From: Dendrophyllia cribrosa
Lineage: Eukaryota > Cnidaria > Anthozoa > Scleractinia > Dendrophylliidae
Length of the DNA: 64,000 bases
NCBI GenBank assembly: GCA_024195265.1
Contig: JAJLRJ010000005.1
Location: 33,932,536-33,996,535, forward strand
Direction: 5' to 3'
Part shown: piece after piece, positions 23,201-36,800 of the stretch
Layout of the letters: every line of letters begins with the position of its first letter
How positions within the stretch are numbered: position 1 is the first letter of the stretch
Notes under the pieces: model-generated
The model's input: only the letters and a program-made list of their open reading frames with translations
What the model was told of the DNA's origin: nothing
Databases searched by the model: none
Translations under genes and position numbers: made by a program

Positions 23201-26200
23201 AGCATCCTAACTTAGGCAACAAGGAAACAAATTTGGTAAGAATTGTTTGCAATTTATATTTCTTTGTGTTGATAATTTCATATTTATTTATTATATTCAC
23301 ATTTATAGTGTTTTACTGTAAAGCCAGTGAAGTTCCAGTATTTGAAAGTTTCTTCTTTTCTCCATCAGGTTCAACTTCAAAACAACAAATCAGAACTCAC
23401 TACAGCTCTAAAAAAAAAGGAAACCACCATTAAAAGACTCAGTGAGGTAACCTGGGTTGACATTTGTATCTTTTGTTTGTATTTCTAAAGACCGGAGGTC
23501 AAATGAGGAGCTGGTTACTTTGGCCTGGAACGGTTCCAACTTGTCTTCTCTTACTTGTGGTAAAACAAAGAATGCGTTTTGCAACAGAGACTTTATTCAC
23601 TGAATGATTATTCCATTTTCAGTTTCAATTTTCATACCACAACGTTCCATGCCCCCGCCCCCATCCCCCCTTGTTCTTTTGTCCTCTTGATCCCACCTCC
23701 TATTATGACCTTGCCTCTTTGGTTCTGTAATTGTAGGATTACAAGGATGTAAAGGAAAAAGATGTGGCTCTTTGCAATGAGAATGAGACATTACAAAGGT
23801 AAAACATAAACTATGTCTTACTCTGTTATCCTTCTTATACTTGTATTGTTACAGCATATCTTATGTTTGCATCTTTTCTCCTGTTATAGAAACTTGCTGA
23901 ACCGTGAACAGGAGCTGAAAGGTACTTGGAAAGAAAGTGAAACCTTTTTTGTTCGTTTTCTTTTAAAATTCTTTTTGAAATATTGCTGATTAGTTTGTTA
24001 ATTTGTCATGTTAATTTTCTAAGAGAATCACAGAAAAATAGAGGAACTTACAGTGAAGTCAGTGCAGTCTGAAGCAGATCTGGTATGGTCATTGTAATCT
24101 TTTTTTTAAATATTATCCTTGCGATGTATACGCTTGAAATTATTGTTACCGAAAACAACAACAATCAAGGGACTATTCGTTAATTATGGCTAAGACGGGG
24201 GCTGGTGTTTATTTCTAAAAAAGGCACAGTGAAAAATGTACCCCCCAATATTCCGTATTTACAAAAAACCTACCCTCCCGACTTATGTGCTGTACAAAAT
24301 CTCATAACGCCTGGGAGTTAATTGTACAGAAGGACGATGAACAGTGAAAAACTGTCGAAAAATCCTATCACAGAGCCTATTATAAACATCACCTGGGCTG
24401 AAAAACGATCTAACATCAGAGAAGCATCAAAGGTGAGAGTTTCTGTGAGAAAATCTCTACAAGAATTGACACGAGAAGATAACCCTTTTTTCTCACAAGA
24501 ATGTTAGTTATTTTATTGATCTCTGTATGCTGTGGTGCAACACACAGGTTTATAGGAGATCAAATAAACCAGGAATAAAGTACATGTTTACAATCCAGAA
24601 TAATTATTTTCTGTTGAAAATTGTGGACACAGGCCAAAAAAACAACAAAACCTATGTAATGAGGTGGCGAGCACAACTGGTTTAAAAAACAAAACTACAA
24701 TTACCACTCATTCCACATGTAAGAACTTACAACAAATATTTTTGGTTGCCTTTTTTCAAAGTGCCAGTTCGATCAAATTTGAACTGTTAATTTTTTCGAA
24801 AGTAAACTGATCATGTATTTACTTACCTCTCCAAACCGTTTTTAGCCTGTGAATACGCCAAGCGGGGCAAAAGTAACATGATCTCGCCCGGCCGCTGATT
24901 GTTTAAAGCGTAAGACTTATATCTCTGGTTCTACATGGCGCATGAAAATGTTCTTTCGATGAAGATCCAACTCGCTGTGGTATCTATTTGGAAGCACCAG
25001 CTATTTTTATTAAGATTATTTTTTGACGAGCATAAGCGCTTAAACCTAGGGGAACAGTATTGTGTTAATGGTATAATGCCTATACTTTTCCTTTGCTTCC
25101 ACAAAGAAAATAATTTAACTCAGAACCAGTATTTTACCTCAACAGTGGAGGAAAATTTTGACTTGGCGGTCGAATATTTTGCCTCGACGAAAGTCTGCTG
25201 TCTACCCCTTATGCACTTTCATTTCTTGTGAAGTTATAGCCCATATAGTTTCATTTTATATCTTATTAGCAAAAATTTGTGCTACGGTTCCAACATCAGC
25301 ACTCACTTTTATATTTCAATTCCTAGTACTATGACAACTTCTTCCCATAAACTTTCTGGTCTTATTTTCATGTTTCTGATTATCAATGCTCGACCATTTT
25401 AAGAGTCCTGTGACCTCACCACTTGAGTAGCATTGACCCGTATTGCCGTTGTATATAACGAAATGCAACACGCATTTGAACTTATCAAGGAGCGATTGCA
25501 GAATACCCGGCCCATTCATTTAGTTGTAGGTAAAAGGGGGGGTTCTGGGACAGTTTGGCACAGCATGTTGCTGGCAGTGGCATAGTTTCTGCTTGGCAGC
25601 CATATTTTGACAATTTATGCCTTTCTCAGCTATGTGCGAAGCTCCACACGTGCGGGTTTTTAACCGGTATAAAGTTGCATCTTTGCACCGCCGACCCAAT
25701 TGAACATTAAATGCACATAGCCATAAATGGTTATTTTCAATGTCAGCAAAATGCCGCAACGCTACACAGATGCCGTGGAAAGAAGTTCCCCAGACCCCCT
25801 CGGAGAACTGTTCAGTTTAGGGACCAGCCCACGACCCAGACTGAAAGGGTCAAAGTATTTGACACTGTACGGCAAAACGCCCGATGGTGTGTGCAGCATC
25901 CTACAGGTCCGCTTTCTGGACGAGATTCACGTAGGCCAGATTTCACCCAACAATGAAGCCAAACTGGCGCAAATCAATAACTACCGCGAAATACCGTTGG
26001 AGAAAAGAGAAAAACTGGCCACCCTGGGTTTTCAAAAGTACAAGGGTGTGTTCGAAAAAGGGCAGACGAGGCTGCCCTTTTTCGAACACAGAGAGATTAA
26101 AAAACTGTTTGAAAACAAAACTCTTCAAGAGCAGCACCGGGACTGGTGGGAGCCAGCAAAAAAACTGTTGGATCAATCCGCTGTCCTGGTAGTGCCAAAT

Positions 26201-29200
26201 ACACGCATCGTGGAGCTGGTACAACGAAATGTCTCGATGCAAGCTAAATATAACGCTGGAATGGTGATAGAAAATCCCATATGTTGTGTTAAGCTCCTGT
26301 TTGACGGAAAACGCGATGTAACTATCTATGCCCATGACAAGTCTCTTGACCACAAAATCTTCAAAGAATTTCAGTTTGATTATGAAAGGGCCTCCAACAA
26401 CAATATTCACAAACTCCCATCGAGGTCACTTATTGACGGGATCATCAATATGGGCTATGTGTGTTTTTCCAACATGGGAATTTCAGTCCCCACAAACGCC
26501 AAGGTTCTGGTGGTTAAACAGGCACAGCCGAAGACGTTTATGGCGGCGGCTGTGTACAGCGATGAGGAGTAGATGGAAGAAGGCTTTAATTTTTAGCCGA
26601 TGATTTGTGTTGAATATCACGCACTCAATAATTAAGGGAAAAACCCAGCCCGAGTATTGTTTTGTTTTAATTCCGAAGCACCCTCAAACAAAAAAATTTC
26701 AAAAAAGTCGGGGCGCTTCGGAATGCATTTGTTGATTTTTTTTTCGGGGAGGTTTGGAATGTTGTTTTTTTTTTCACGGTGAGTGAGCGCCACATAGTGT
26801 CACGCATTATTTGTTGATGGGAAGGACTCGCCAGGTTCCTCACTGGAGTTAACGGAAATATTATGATAGGACAGAAAACTGTCCCAAATCATTTGATTTT
26901 TTTGCTCATTTTTTCTGCTGGTTTGGTGTTTTCAATTTTAAACAAAAACTCAAGAATTCTTGAAATGAGTGGATGAATTCAAAAACTGGGCAACGTGTAT
27001 ATTTGGATCTCATATGAGGGGCCCAGTTCTACCGATTACAACTGTCCAGGCGACCCTGACATAGCAAGATTCACGGATGAAGGTGGGGTGAAGGAACTAG
27101 CCAACGGCATATATTTCGTACGAAATAATCAAGGTGCAGACAGACAGTACGAGTATTTTGTGTCAGATTTCTCAGATTTGGGAGACAGTGGACGAGCCAA
27201 GGAGGTGCAGAGTGAGTTCCTCGTTCTCATGGAGGACGCTATCAGACAAACAGATCTATCAAAGAGTGTTGGTCGCTATCAGCTTGCTATTGACGAGGCA
27301 AAGGTGGGCTTGGACTTTGCAACAGCTCCTGGAACCTGGCTCATGCATGGTTATAAACACAGCAAGCACCATTGGCTACAACAATCAGCTGAAGCAGGCA
27401 ATGCAAGGGATGAAACTGGGTGTAAACAATGATATAAATCTGGGCACAAAAAAGGCTGGGCTGCGTCCAATGGACGGCGGGCCTACTAAGATTAACGTGC
27501 CAAACAGCCACCCATCAAACCCTATTCACAAACAGGCAATGCAGGCACAGGGTTTGGGCGAAAAAAATAATAAAACTAAGGGTAATGACACACCAGCTCC
27601 TATGCAGATAGAAGCGCTAGCTCCTACGCAAACAGACTCTGAAGTTGAGCCACATCACATAAATAAGGAAATAGTTGCTGTCGGGGAAGTTGCTTTGGCA
27701 GGTTTGGTTGTCTGGATGCGTTAGCGTTTGATAGTCTTTTCAATCAAGAAGGCTGCCACAGCAAGGAACAGAAGCCAAGCATTTTTACCAAGAAAGGAGA
27801 TAACCTGGCCAGCCGTGCGAAACACAAAGCTCACGATCAAGCCCAACAGGCCGGGCAGAATGGAGCCTATTTTTTTGCCCAATTCTTGCAAGCCATTTCC
27901 AACCCCCTTGGCAATGGACTTTAGCCATTTTGTGATAGAGCTAACTACGACGCCAATCGTTGTACCAACGGCAAGCAAAACGGCTGTCACAGTGAAGCCA
28001 TATTTCTTGAATATCTTCTTGATTCTTCCTCTCAAAGGCATATCCCTTTCTTGAATCTGCATTTGTAGCCTTGCTAGCTCTTCTTCATGCTCTGCAACTC
28101 GAGCTTCAGCGGCTTCTCTGTCAGGAGTGTTCTTGTCGTTGATCATCGCCTTGTCTTCCCCGTTTTGGTGTTCAAGCTCTGCTTCTTGTTCTCTGAGATC
28201 GTCAAGTGGTTTTGTGCTGTTCAATCTTGCTTCGACAACATTTCTTTCTCTTTCTTTGGCAGAAAGCTGTGTTCTGTGTTTATATACTTTTGCTTTTGTA
28301 TTTTCTGAAGGGCACCTAATTCTTTTTTCTGGTTTTCAAGATCGGTTTGAAGATTTTTTTCAGTTGTTTCAGTCTTTGCAGTTCGTTTTCACTCTCAACA
28401 TTTGAACCTTGTTCCGCTTCAAGAGTTTCAATCCACGCTTGAGTTTGCTCAATTCTGTTTCTCAGGGTTTGCACCTCATCTGTTGCCCGTTGCCGCTCTA
28501 CAGCAATTCTTTCCGTCTCCTTCAGTTGCTTTTCTGCTTCTCTTAGTCTTTCTTCTCTTATAGCCCTATTCTCTTCAGACAATCTCTTCAGCGTGTGGCC
28601 CAAGAGCCCCTTTGTACTTATCTGTGAACGATTTAAGAAGGCCTGAACCATCCGATTTTGAGGCCATGAACACGCTCATCATTCTCGACGACTGAGCCTC
28701 TTCAAAAGATGTGAAGGTCGCATGACCCAGCTGGTCTCCCTCGGGTTCAGTGCACACCATACCGGCATCAGCATGTGGGTCTTGGCCCAGCAGATCACCA
28801 GCATCACGAAACTGTTTAGAGAAAATGTTGGGGCGATCGTTCTCTTTTACACCCCCTCGAATATGACTATGAAGGCCATCTTCGAAGACTACGCCGGCGA
28901 GCTTTTGCACGAAGAGTACAAAGAGTATATGACCCACCTGAAGGAGTGTAGGTTCTCACACCTTATATTCTCTCTGCCGCACCCTTGCGGCATTGAAATG
29001 AACGTCAATTAATTTTTCTATTTTTTCATATACTGTATATACAATGGCAAATGCAGAAGAGCAAGCTGCTGCATATAACGAAGCAATGCAGCTGCTGGAG
29101 GCAAGCCCTGACAGCTCCACACCATCGGCGGTGCCTTGGTGTCTTCTAATGATACTCCAGCTCAACGTGAGAGGCTGGCAGTTCTGGTCTTGACCGGCAA

Positions 29201-30483
29201 ACCAAAAGACTGAAGCTATCGACGTTCAGCTCACACACGATCAGGTGAAACGCCTGAGTGATAAAGAGGTAGAAAAATACTACAAAAAGTATGAAGCCTA
29301 CGCAGGCAACAAGACAACCGAGTCACTGATTGACAGCTTTATGATGTTTGTCAGCAAGGGTGTTGGCATGTTTGTCTCAATCGATGATGTGAAAGAACTG
29401 CAGAAAGAACTCAAAAATGACTACATCATTAACAGTGAGTTGTCATTCTTTGCTGGCAACATTGCACTGCGATGTGGTCCCTGGTTAGTGGTAGCCACTG
29501 CTGCTCTGATCACAACAGAACACATTGATTTCAACGCTGGCAAGGAATCTAGCAAAGAACCTGGCAAGGAACCTGGCGAGGAACCTGGCATGGAACTTGG
29601 CGAGGAACTTATGTAAGAACCTGGGCCTAGTTCTTTTCAAGAATTTTTTTAAAAAGTTATTAAATGTCCTGATGGAGGCACAACCTGGACAAGCTATCTT
29701 TGCTTCTAGTCCAGCGGGCAATCACATCACCTCTGATGTCCCAGCAACCAAGCCTGCTGCAACACAACCTGAGCAAACTAGCTGGGCTTCTAGTCCAGTA
29801 AGCAAGCACATCACCTCTGATGTACCTGCAACAAGGCCCCCAAAAAGCCCCGGTCAGGTTGCTGCTGGCAAAAGATTGGCAGAGCTCAACAGACAAGCTC
29901 GCAAAGCAAAAAAGGAAGCCGAAGCAGCTGCCACCACAGACATCCCGACGGTTGCAGAGCCACGCTCTGCAGCTCCTGATACCACCGCTTCCAAAACCAC
30001 CCCAGATAGCAACAGCTCAGGCTTCTACATTTTTGTGGTTGGTGGCCTAATTGTCTCTGTTTTGGGTGTGTACTACCAGCCTGAAGCAATGTTGAATGCT
30101 ATTGGTCACAACCAACAGAGAAACAACACATCTACGCCACCAAGCCCTACAACCTCACAACCAGCACCAAAAATTCGGCACATGGAATAAAAAAATAAAA
30201 TAATATATATATATATAGACGCTACCTGTCTGACAACAAGCTTGTGAAAACAATCACCGACGCCACTACAATTACTGGCCTTGCCACTGGTATTGGTTGG
30301 CGCGCTCAAAAAACCGTGAAAGAGACGTTCACGGCTGCCCCAGCTCGAACGAGATGAACTACGTGAAGTTCACAGCAGTTATGGCTGGAAGCATTGCACT
30401 AAAGCAATATCTCGAGGACCAAAAAATCCTCCTTTCTTCGATGTGAAAACGAACTTTTTACTCTAACATAATATATATATATA

Positions 30484-30516
<33 letters not shown>

Positions 30517-30782
30517 ATCCAAGAAGGAAAATCACTCAACTTTGATGACCATAAGTTTAACACAAACTTGTTTCGTAGGTGTTGCCACCCACTCCTCAGT
30601 TAAACTTACAATGTAAGTTTAACTGAGTTTAACTGAGTTTAACTGAGGAGTGGGTGGCAACACCTACGAAACAAGTTTGTGTTAAACTTATGGTCATCAA
30701 AGTTGAGTGATTTTCCTTCTTGGATTATTCTGCTCCTACACTGTAGAGCACTTTATTGGATTTGCCGGTGAATCTTCAACTT

Positions 30783-30859
<77 letters not shown>

Positions 30860-33800
30860 CAATGGCCAGCATAGCTATCATGGCGGGTGGAGCTGTGCTC
30901 CATGCCGCAACATTCATTGGTGGCAATTATCTCGCACGCTATCTATCGGGGGACAATCCCAAAGCTGCACAGGAAGAGAAAGTTTGACACGACAAAACTC
31001 TTGAGGCCTACCAGGCGGCCTATTCCAAATATCAAAAAGACCGCACAAAGCTTCTCGATTGGATTGCAACAAATGATCGAATCAAAGATCAGGCGAAACA
31101 AAATTTCACTAACCCTGACTACACTTTCAAACTCTACAACCAAGCTCACCAACAGTTGCAAATCTCAGTTCTCTGACTTCTATCAACCCAGCAGGCAGCA
31201 AAAACAAGGAGAGCTCCTGTTTATTGGCACTGGCACCCTTGCACTTGGGTACGCCGCCTTTCGCTTTCTTTACTCCGTCATCGGCTGGGTTGGCCTCACT
31301 TTTATTTGGGTTGGAGTTAACATCTTCTTCAGCTCAGCGGTTGAGACGGCTATTTACGAAGTCGAGGAAAAAATAAAAAAACAGGCGATTGCAGAGCACG
31401 CTAAGGATTATGATGCCTGCGCTGGGAGCGGTGTTCATCCAGATGTAGGGCTCCATCCAGGGGCTCTGTTGAAAGCGTTGTACCTTGTGGATCTTCAGGC
31501 GCATGCCCAGGGATAGATAGAGCTGGACATTGCGATAATGGACTACATAGCGTTCTTTGTCGCAGAGGTTGGGTAGCAGCTTTTCAACCTCAATAGGCGC
31601 CACCCCATCACCTAGGAGATTTCGTTGATACTCCAAAATCCACTCCCTCTTAACCACCATGCGCTCAGGCGGCAACGGGTAGGCGTTGTGTGCCTCGGGC
31701 AGCTCTTCTGGGTATTCCAGGTCCACCTCGAGGATAAAGCCCTTTGGGCTTTTCGCCGGATGGCCTGCTATGGCTGTTTTGAGCCGGACACAGTCCTTTA
31801 CCCACTTTAAGTCGCCCGTGGGCAGTGGCTGGCTCATCGCCCACCCATAGTGGTTGTTGGCGTCCAGGTATAAGATGTGTGATTTTGGCTTGGACGGGTC
31901 GTAGCCCAGAACCTGTGGGTTGTTGGCCCTGGCGTGGCACTTTGAGACCATGGAAATTCTGCCCCGCAGCCACTTCTTGATGAAGAGGTGCTGATCGTAA
32001 TCCATGAGCAGTTCAAACTCTACCCCTGTTTTCTTGAGCAGCGCATCCCACGAGAGGCCTGGGCTCGAGTAGTAGTGCGCAGGATCCAGCCCATACTGCC
32101 GCATGCAGGTCTTTCGAAAGGTTTCAAAAACATCTGCCAGGAGGAGGACGTCTGTGCGGGTTTATATAGGTTGTGGTAGTCCCCCAGGTCGCGGCATCCA
32201 AAGATGTCCCAGAACTTTTGTGCGTGGGCGAAATCCTTTTCTGAGATACCCTCGCCAGTAATCTTGCTGTAGAAGGCCTCCTTCAGTGGAAACCGGGGCT
32301 CTGCGAAGCGCTCCCACGAGTCCATGTGCTCATAAGGGAAGACTCCGGGGTGTGCACACCGCCTGCACACCGGTTAAAAAGCCACTTGCACGGGGTGTGC
32401 GCACTGCCTGCACACCACCATTTTACACCGGTTAAAAAGCCGCTTACCCACATATGAAAGTAGTACGTAAAAGGGCGACGTTCGGGGACAGTTTGGCGCA
32501 GCATGTTGCTGGCAGTGGCATAGTTTCTGCTTGGCAACCTTATTTTGACAATTTAAGGTGGCTCGACTGGGTTTTTTGGCAACACAACATTCCAACTTTG
32601 AACGGCTGATACTTCATTGTCCGAGCTCAGTCAGGCAAGCTGCTTCACACATAAACTAGAGATAAATTGAACTTTCCAAAAAAGTAGATTTGATTGACAT
32701 TAGTGTTACCATAACAACGATCTGATGACGTCATGGTTTTTGCATATTAGTAATTTTCTCAACATCTAGACCTAAACCTTTAAAATGACTGTATGCCTCT
32801 TATAGTCTAGATGTAAGTCTTCAAGACTGCAAAGTTTGAAAAAATTCTATGAGAGCGTTTTCGAATAAAATTGGGTTGAATATTTTCAATCAAAAATTTA
32901 AAGATTCGCATTATTTTCTGTTATTTCGTCGATGCCAGCGTTTTCCTGACAAATTGAAACAATATTTTCACCATATATTATTCATGTGCCATAAAACTAC
33001 ATTCCTTGAAGGTTTCCTGTTTGCTTCACTAGATTTCAGTTGATGTGATCAGAAGCAATGTCTCAAATATGCTCATTCTACTCACAGAAGTAACACTTTT
33101 GTTAGGGAAACGTTTATTTAAAAACTAGTCGATGAAATTTTTTTAAAATCTTTTGATCTAAAGTTATACATGTAATGCACGACCTCTACAAATTTCAAGG
33201 GCATTGAATCATTTTAAGGGCGCGAAATACAATTTATAGTATAGGGGACTTTTCATTCGTCTTCCAAAGTTTTATTGCCGTATTATTTGTTGACAGCTGG
33301 TTTATTTCAGGACTTTCTCTTTTGTCTACATTCTACATATTTGAATAAATTTTAAACGCGTTACATGTGCATAACCGCAGCCTTATGTTAATTGCCATTG
33401 TAGTCATTGTACTATGAAAAGAATTTTCACGATCGCTTTGGAGCATGCAGGCATGGCAAACGTGTTGTTTCAAAAGCGCACAAATATGTTTTAGCTAGTC
33501 ACGCTCTAGTTTTAGACCGGTCTTCTCAGAGTAAGGCGTTGCTGGCCTTAGGTGTGCTGCCGCTACAGCGCGTTGTTGGCCTAGGTTGCAGCTCGTAGTG
33601 CCAGAAGAATTAAGTGAGGCTTTAAAAGGTCACGCAATGTAAGTCGCTTGTCACGCCAATCACCGAGCGGTGTCTCCCTATTTAACGCCAAATGTGTCTG
33701 GTGGTCGTTATTATTAACCAATTACGGAGACGCTATTTTGAGGATCAATTAATCGGAACAGTGACATGAATGAAAGTAACCGTTTTTATTTTTATTAGCT

Positions 33801-36800
33801 ACATTTACGGGATAAACTTAAACAAGTGGATAAAAGCAATAAATCAAAAGAGAAGTCTTGGAAAGAATTGCAAAAGAAGATGGATTCCCAGCTAGAAGAT
33901 GAGGTATGATTTATGCTTCAGTTGCAGGACAAAATGAAGCGGTGAATAGTCAACGATAATTAAAAAATCTACTCTATAAACACAAACCGAATATATTTCA
34001 AACTTATTTGAAATCCAACTTTTATCTACTGATTTACCAGAGGGGAACTTGTCAGTATTTAAGTGAAATTCCTCAGTGAACAAAACCTAAGCGTAAAGTG
34101 TCGACAAATCTACTCATGGAATTCTGGAGTTGTTCGATTGACCGTATTCCGGAATAAGAATAAACAGATTAGTCTCTGTGAATTGTTTGGTCATGCGCTC
34201 TGCCAAAACATGTTTATTCTATGGCTGAGAAATGTTAAGTTTTCTATGGCTCCCAAATCCCTAAAAACGAGTGGTTTTTTGTGACCATTCTAAGTATTCT
34301 TATTTCGGAATACGTTCATTCGAACGCACCCCAAAGTTACTTTCTGGACAATAACAATGAAAGACATAATTGATTATCGCCGACACAAGGACATTTTATA
34401 CCTGTGCGACAAAAAGAAGATTGTCAGCTGTGTTGAGTAGGCAGCACCTAGCGTCTTGGCTCTAAAAAAAACGACGCGAAAAGATATAGTGGTCTGAACC
34501 TGTAGTACAAATTTTACTCATGACCAAAGGAATTATAAGACAACATCAAGCGGCTAGAGTCAATTTTATCTCCACTTTTAATACCTTAATTCGGCCTTGA
34601 CAAATTCCCTTCGAAGCCACATCAGCTACAAGGTGAATACGGTAAATCTCCATAGACCTAAGCGAAAAATCATAAAATGCGTGAAATGTGTAACTGCGTG
34701 CAGTCTTTGACATAAGACAGGTCTCGGACACTCTCGGGACCAGTTCTTTGGCCAGGATCAGCCAACCACTGATGTCCGCCTCAGGCAGTCCGCTTTTTGT
34801 GGGTGTCCGCTTTGAGAGAGTTGACTGTGTTATTTATTGCGGTTACATTGAACACTGACATAATTAATACCTTAATATAGTTCTTAGATACGTACATAGT
34901 TCTTAGATACGTACTTTTAATTTTACTCCATTTCAAGTGTCATAAAAGACAAAAGTATCAGCAACTTTATGAAGAAGTGCTGTTGAGTCAGTCTGCACTG
35001 AAGCAAGAAGTGGCTGACTTAAAACTCACCTTACAACAAACTCAGCAAGGTACTGACATTAAATTCCCCACATATAAGCTTCACACTTGTGACATAACGA
35101 CAAGAGAAACCTACATAAAAATTATCCATTTTTTATTGAAAGCTTCATTGTAACTTTCTTATTTTACTGTTTGTTATATCAAAATGTTTTAGGTATTGTT
35201 ATAGTGTTTTCTCTTTTCGCGTGTCACGTGGATTTTTCCAGAAGAAGTACTCAACTGAGAGTTCTTTTATGATGGTTCTCAAACCACCTTGTTATAGCAC
35301 AAGCAGTAGTCCAAGTTCAAGTCCAATTCCAAGTCCAAAAAAGCATGGAATTCAAAATTATTTACCATTCGTTCTAGGTTCTACACTATTATCTGGTGTG
35401 CTGCAAAGAAACGCCATGTTCATATATCTTATTCTCACTAAATTTCGCGCCTACTAAATTTCGCGATTTTCGCGTTTTGGAAAAAATAGCAAAAATTAAT
35501 ACTCGCGAAAAAAAGAGAGCGCGAAAATTAAAATCGCGAATTTTAATACCATATTACATTATATAAGAAAATAATACCTAAGGTATAAGGGTTAAGGAGA
35601 TCTTCGGCCCTTTGACTCAAGAACCTCAACATTGACGACGCCACCTCGTAAAAGTAGAAAGCGCATAACTCTTGATATTTCTCTCGGTAAGTGTTCTGTA
35701 TAGCTTTTTTGTGAACATTCTTTTAGGGTTGGGAGATTAAAGAAATGGCAAAATCGTGAAATTAATACACTTTTTTTTACTTTTTCCCTGGAATCGTGAA
35801 AATTAATACTCGCGAAATGTAGCTCCCGAATTTTCGCGAAACTTAAGTACGCGCGAAAATTAGTAAGAATAAGGTAAATGCTAGATATACAAAACCCGGT
35901 TCAATTCGACATTTGCTCGAGATATCCCAATGTGATGAAATGGATTGCTGTCAATCTATAACTATAACTAATACGTTTAGGTTAGGTGCTTTCTTCTGGC
36001 GTCATGCATGCCATACCCTCTAACATCTTCATGCCTTTCTTTGTTCATAGTACTCGACATGGAGCTTGACAGAAGAAGAACTAACTCGGTGAACTCTTCC
36101 CCTTAGTGAGTGCAGTGAGTTTGTTCAATTTACTGTAGATTTAACCCTTGACCTTTTGTCTTGCTTTTGTCAATGATTGACCAACAGCGTGGAAACATTA
36201 CCAAGTGTGGTTGAGTCACCACAGGGGACCCAGCAAGAGAGTCATAGGATACCATTCGACAGCAACATGGATGAAACTAGTGGCACTATGATTATGATAG
36301 CTCAAAGCAAAGCTTTGTTTGATCGCCTGGAAATAGAGGCCAAGGTTGGTAACATATCGTTGCTTTGTTTGAGTGTTGATTTTTATCAAAAAGAATTGCG
36401 ATGCAGTGTGTAAGTAACTAACTTACAACTTTATATCCCAATACTATTAATTTCACGAAAACATGTATGCATGTACATTGATGACCGAGCAATTAATTTA
36501 TTGTCACATATTTTGTATAAGTGAAACCTGATATTTTTATAATTTTGTCAATAACGACAATCTAGGTTTGTTTGTAAAACAGAAACACAGGCGAACTGCA
36601 CATAATGCACTGCCTTGGTGGACAGGTCAGTGTTCTCCCCAGCCCAAAAAATCCGGGGACAACCCTTTTGTAGTATCAGCGAGACTGGTTACTAGGACTT
36701 GTTGCCTGTAAAATTTCGTTTATGGATAAAGATTGTCGAGATAACGTACGTGCGTTGATATTGCAGGAATTGGAAGAGTCCTATCAGAAGTTTCAGTCCC

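Larger units (their letters stand above)
25520..32560. mobile_element. Polinton/adintovirus-like element, copy B, within a host intron
   Basis: The gene order matches copy A from the QTDSE-tail membrane protein through the two-helix membrane protein. The integrase, the 85-codon gene and the polymerase C-terminus are missing, and a 274-aa ORF is added at the left. A ~70-bp sequence (GGGACAGTTTGGC.CAGCATG) flanks the block in direct orientation at 25547 and 32486. No terminal inverted repeats were identified. Confidence 0.75.

Noticed and set aside
22893..23300. 135-aa - strand ORF with [14 protein letters not shown] repeats
   Set aside because: Translation of the GTAG/GGTG microsatellite; it overlaps an in-phase host exon on the other strand.
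24935..25231. 98-aa + ORF in the large intron
   Set aside because: No recognisable domain or conserved partner; kept as random open frame.
25943..26410. 155-aa - strand ORF
   Set aside because: Shadow of the 274-aa ORF; it stays open partly because of the palindrome, which reads almost the same on both strands.
34063..34284. 73-aa + ORF in the intron
   Set aside because: No homology recognised, no splice context, AT-rich composition; probably random.
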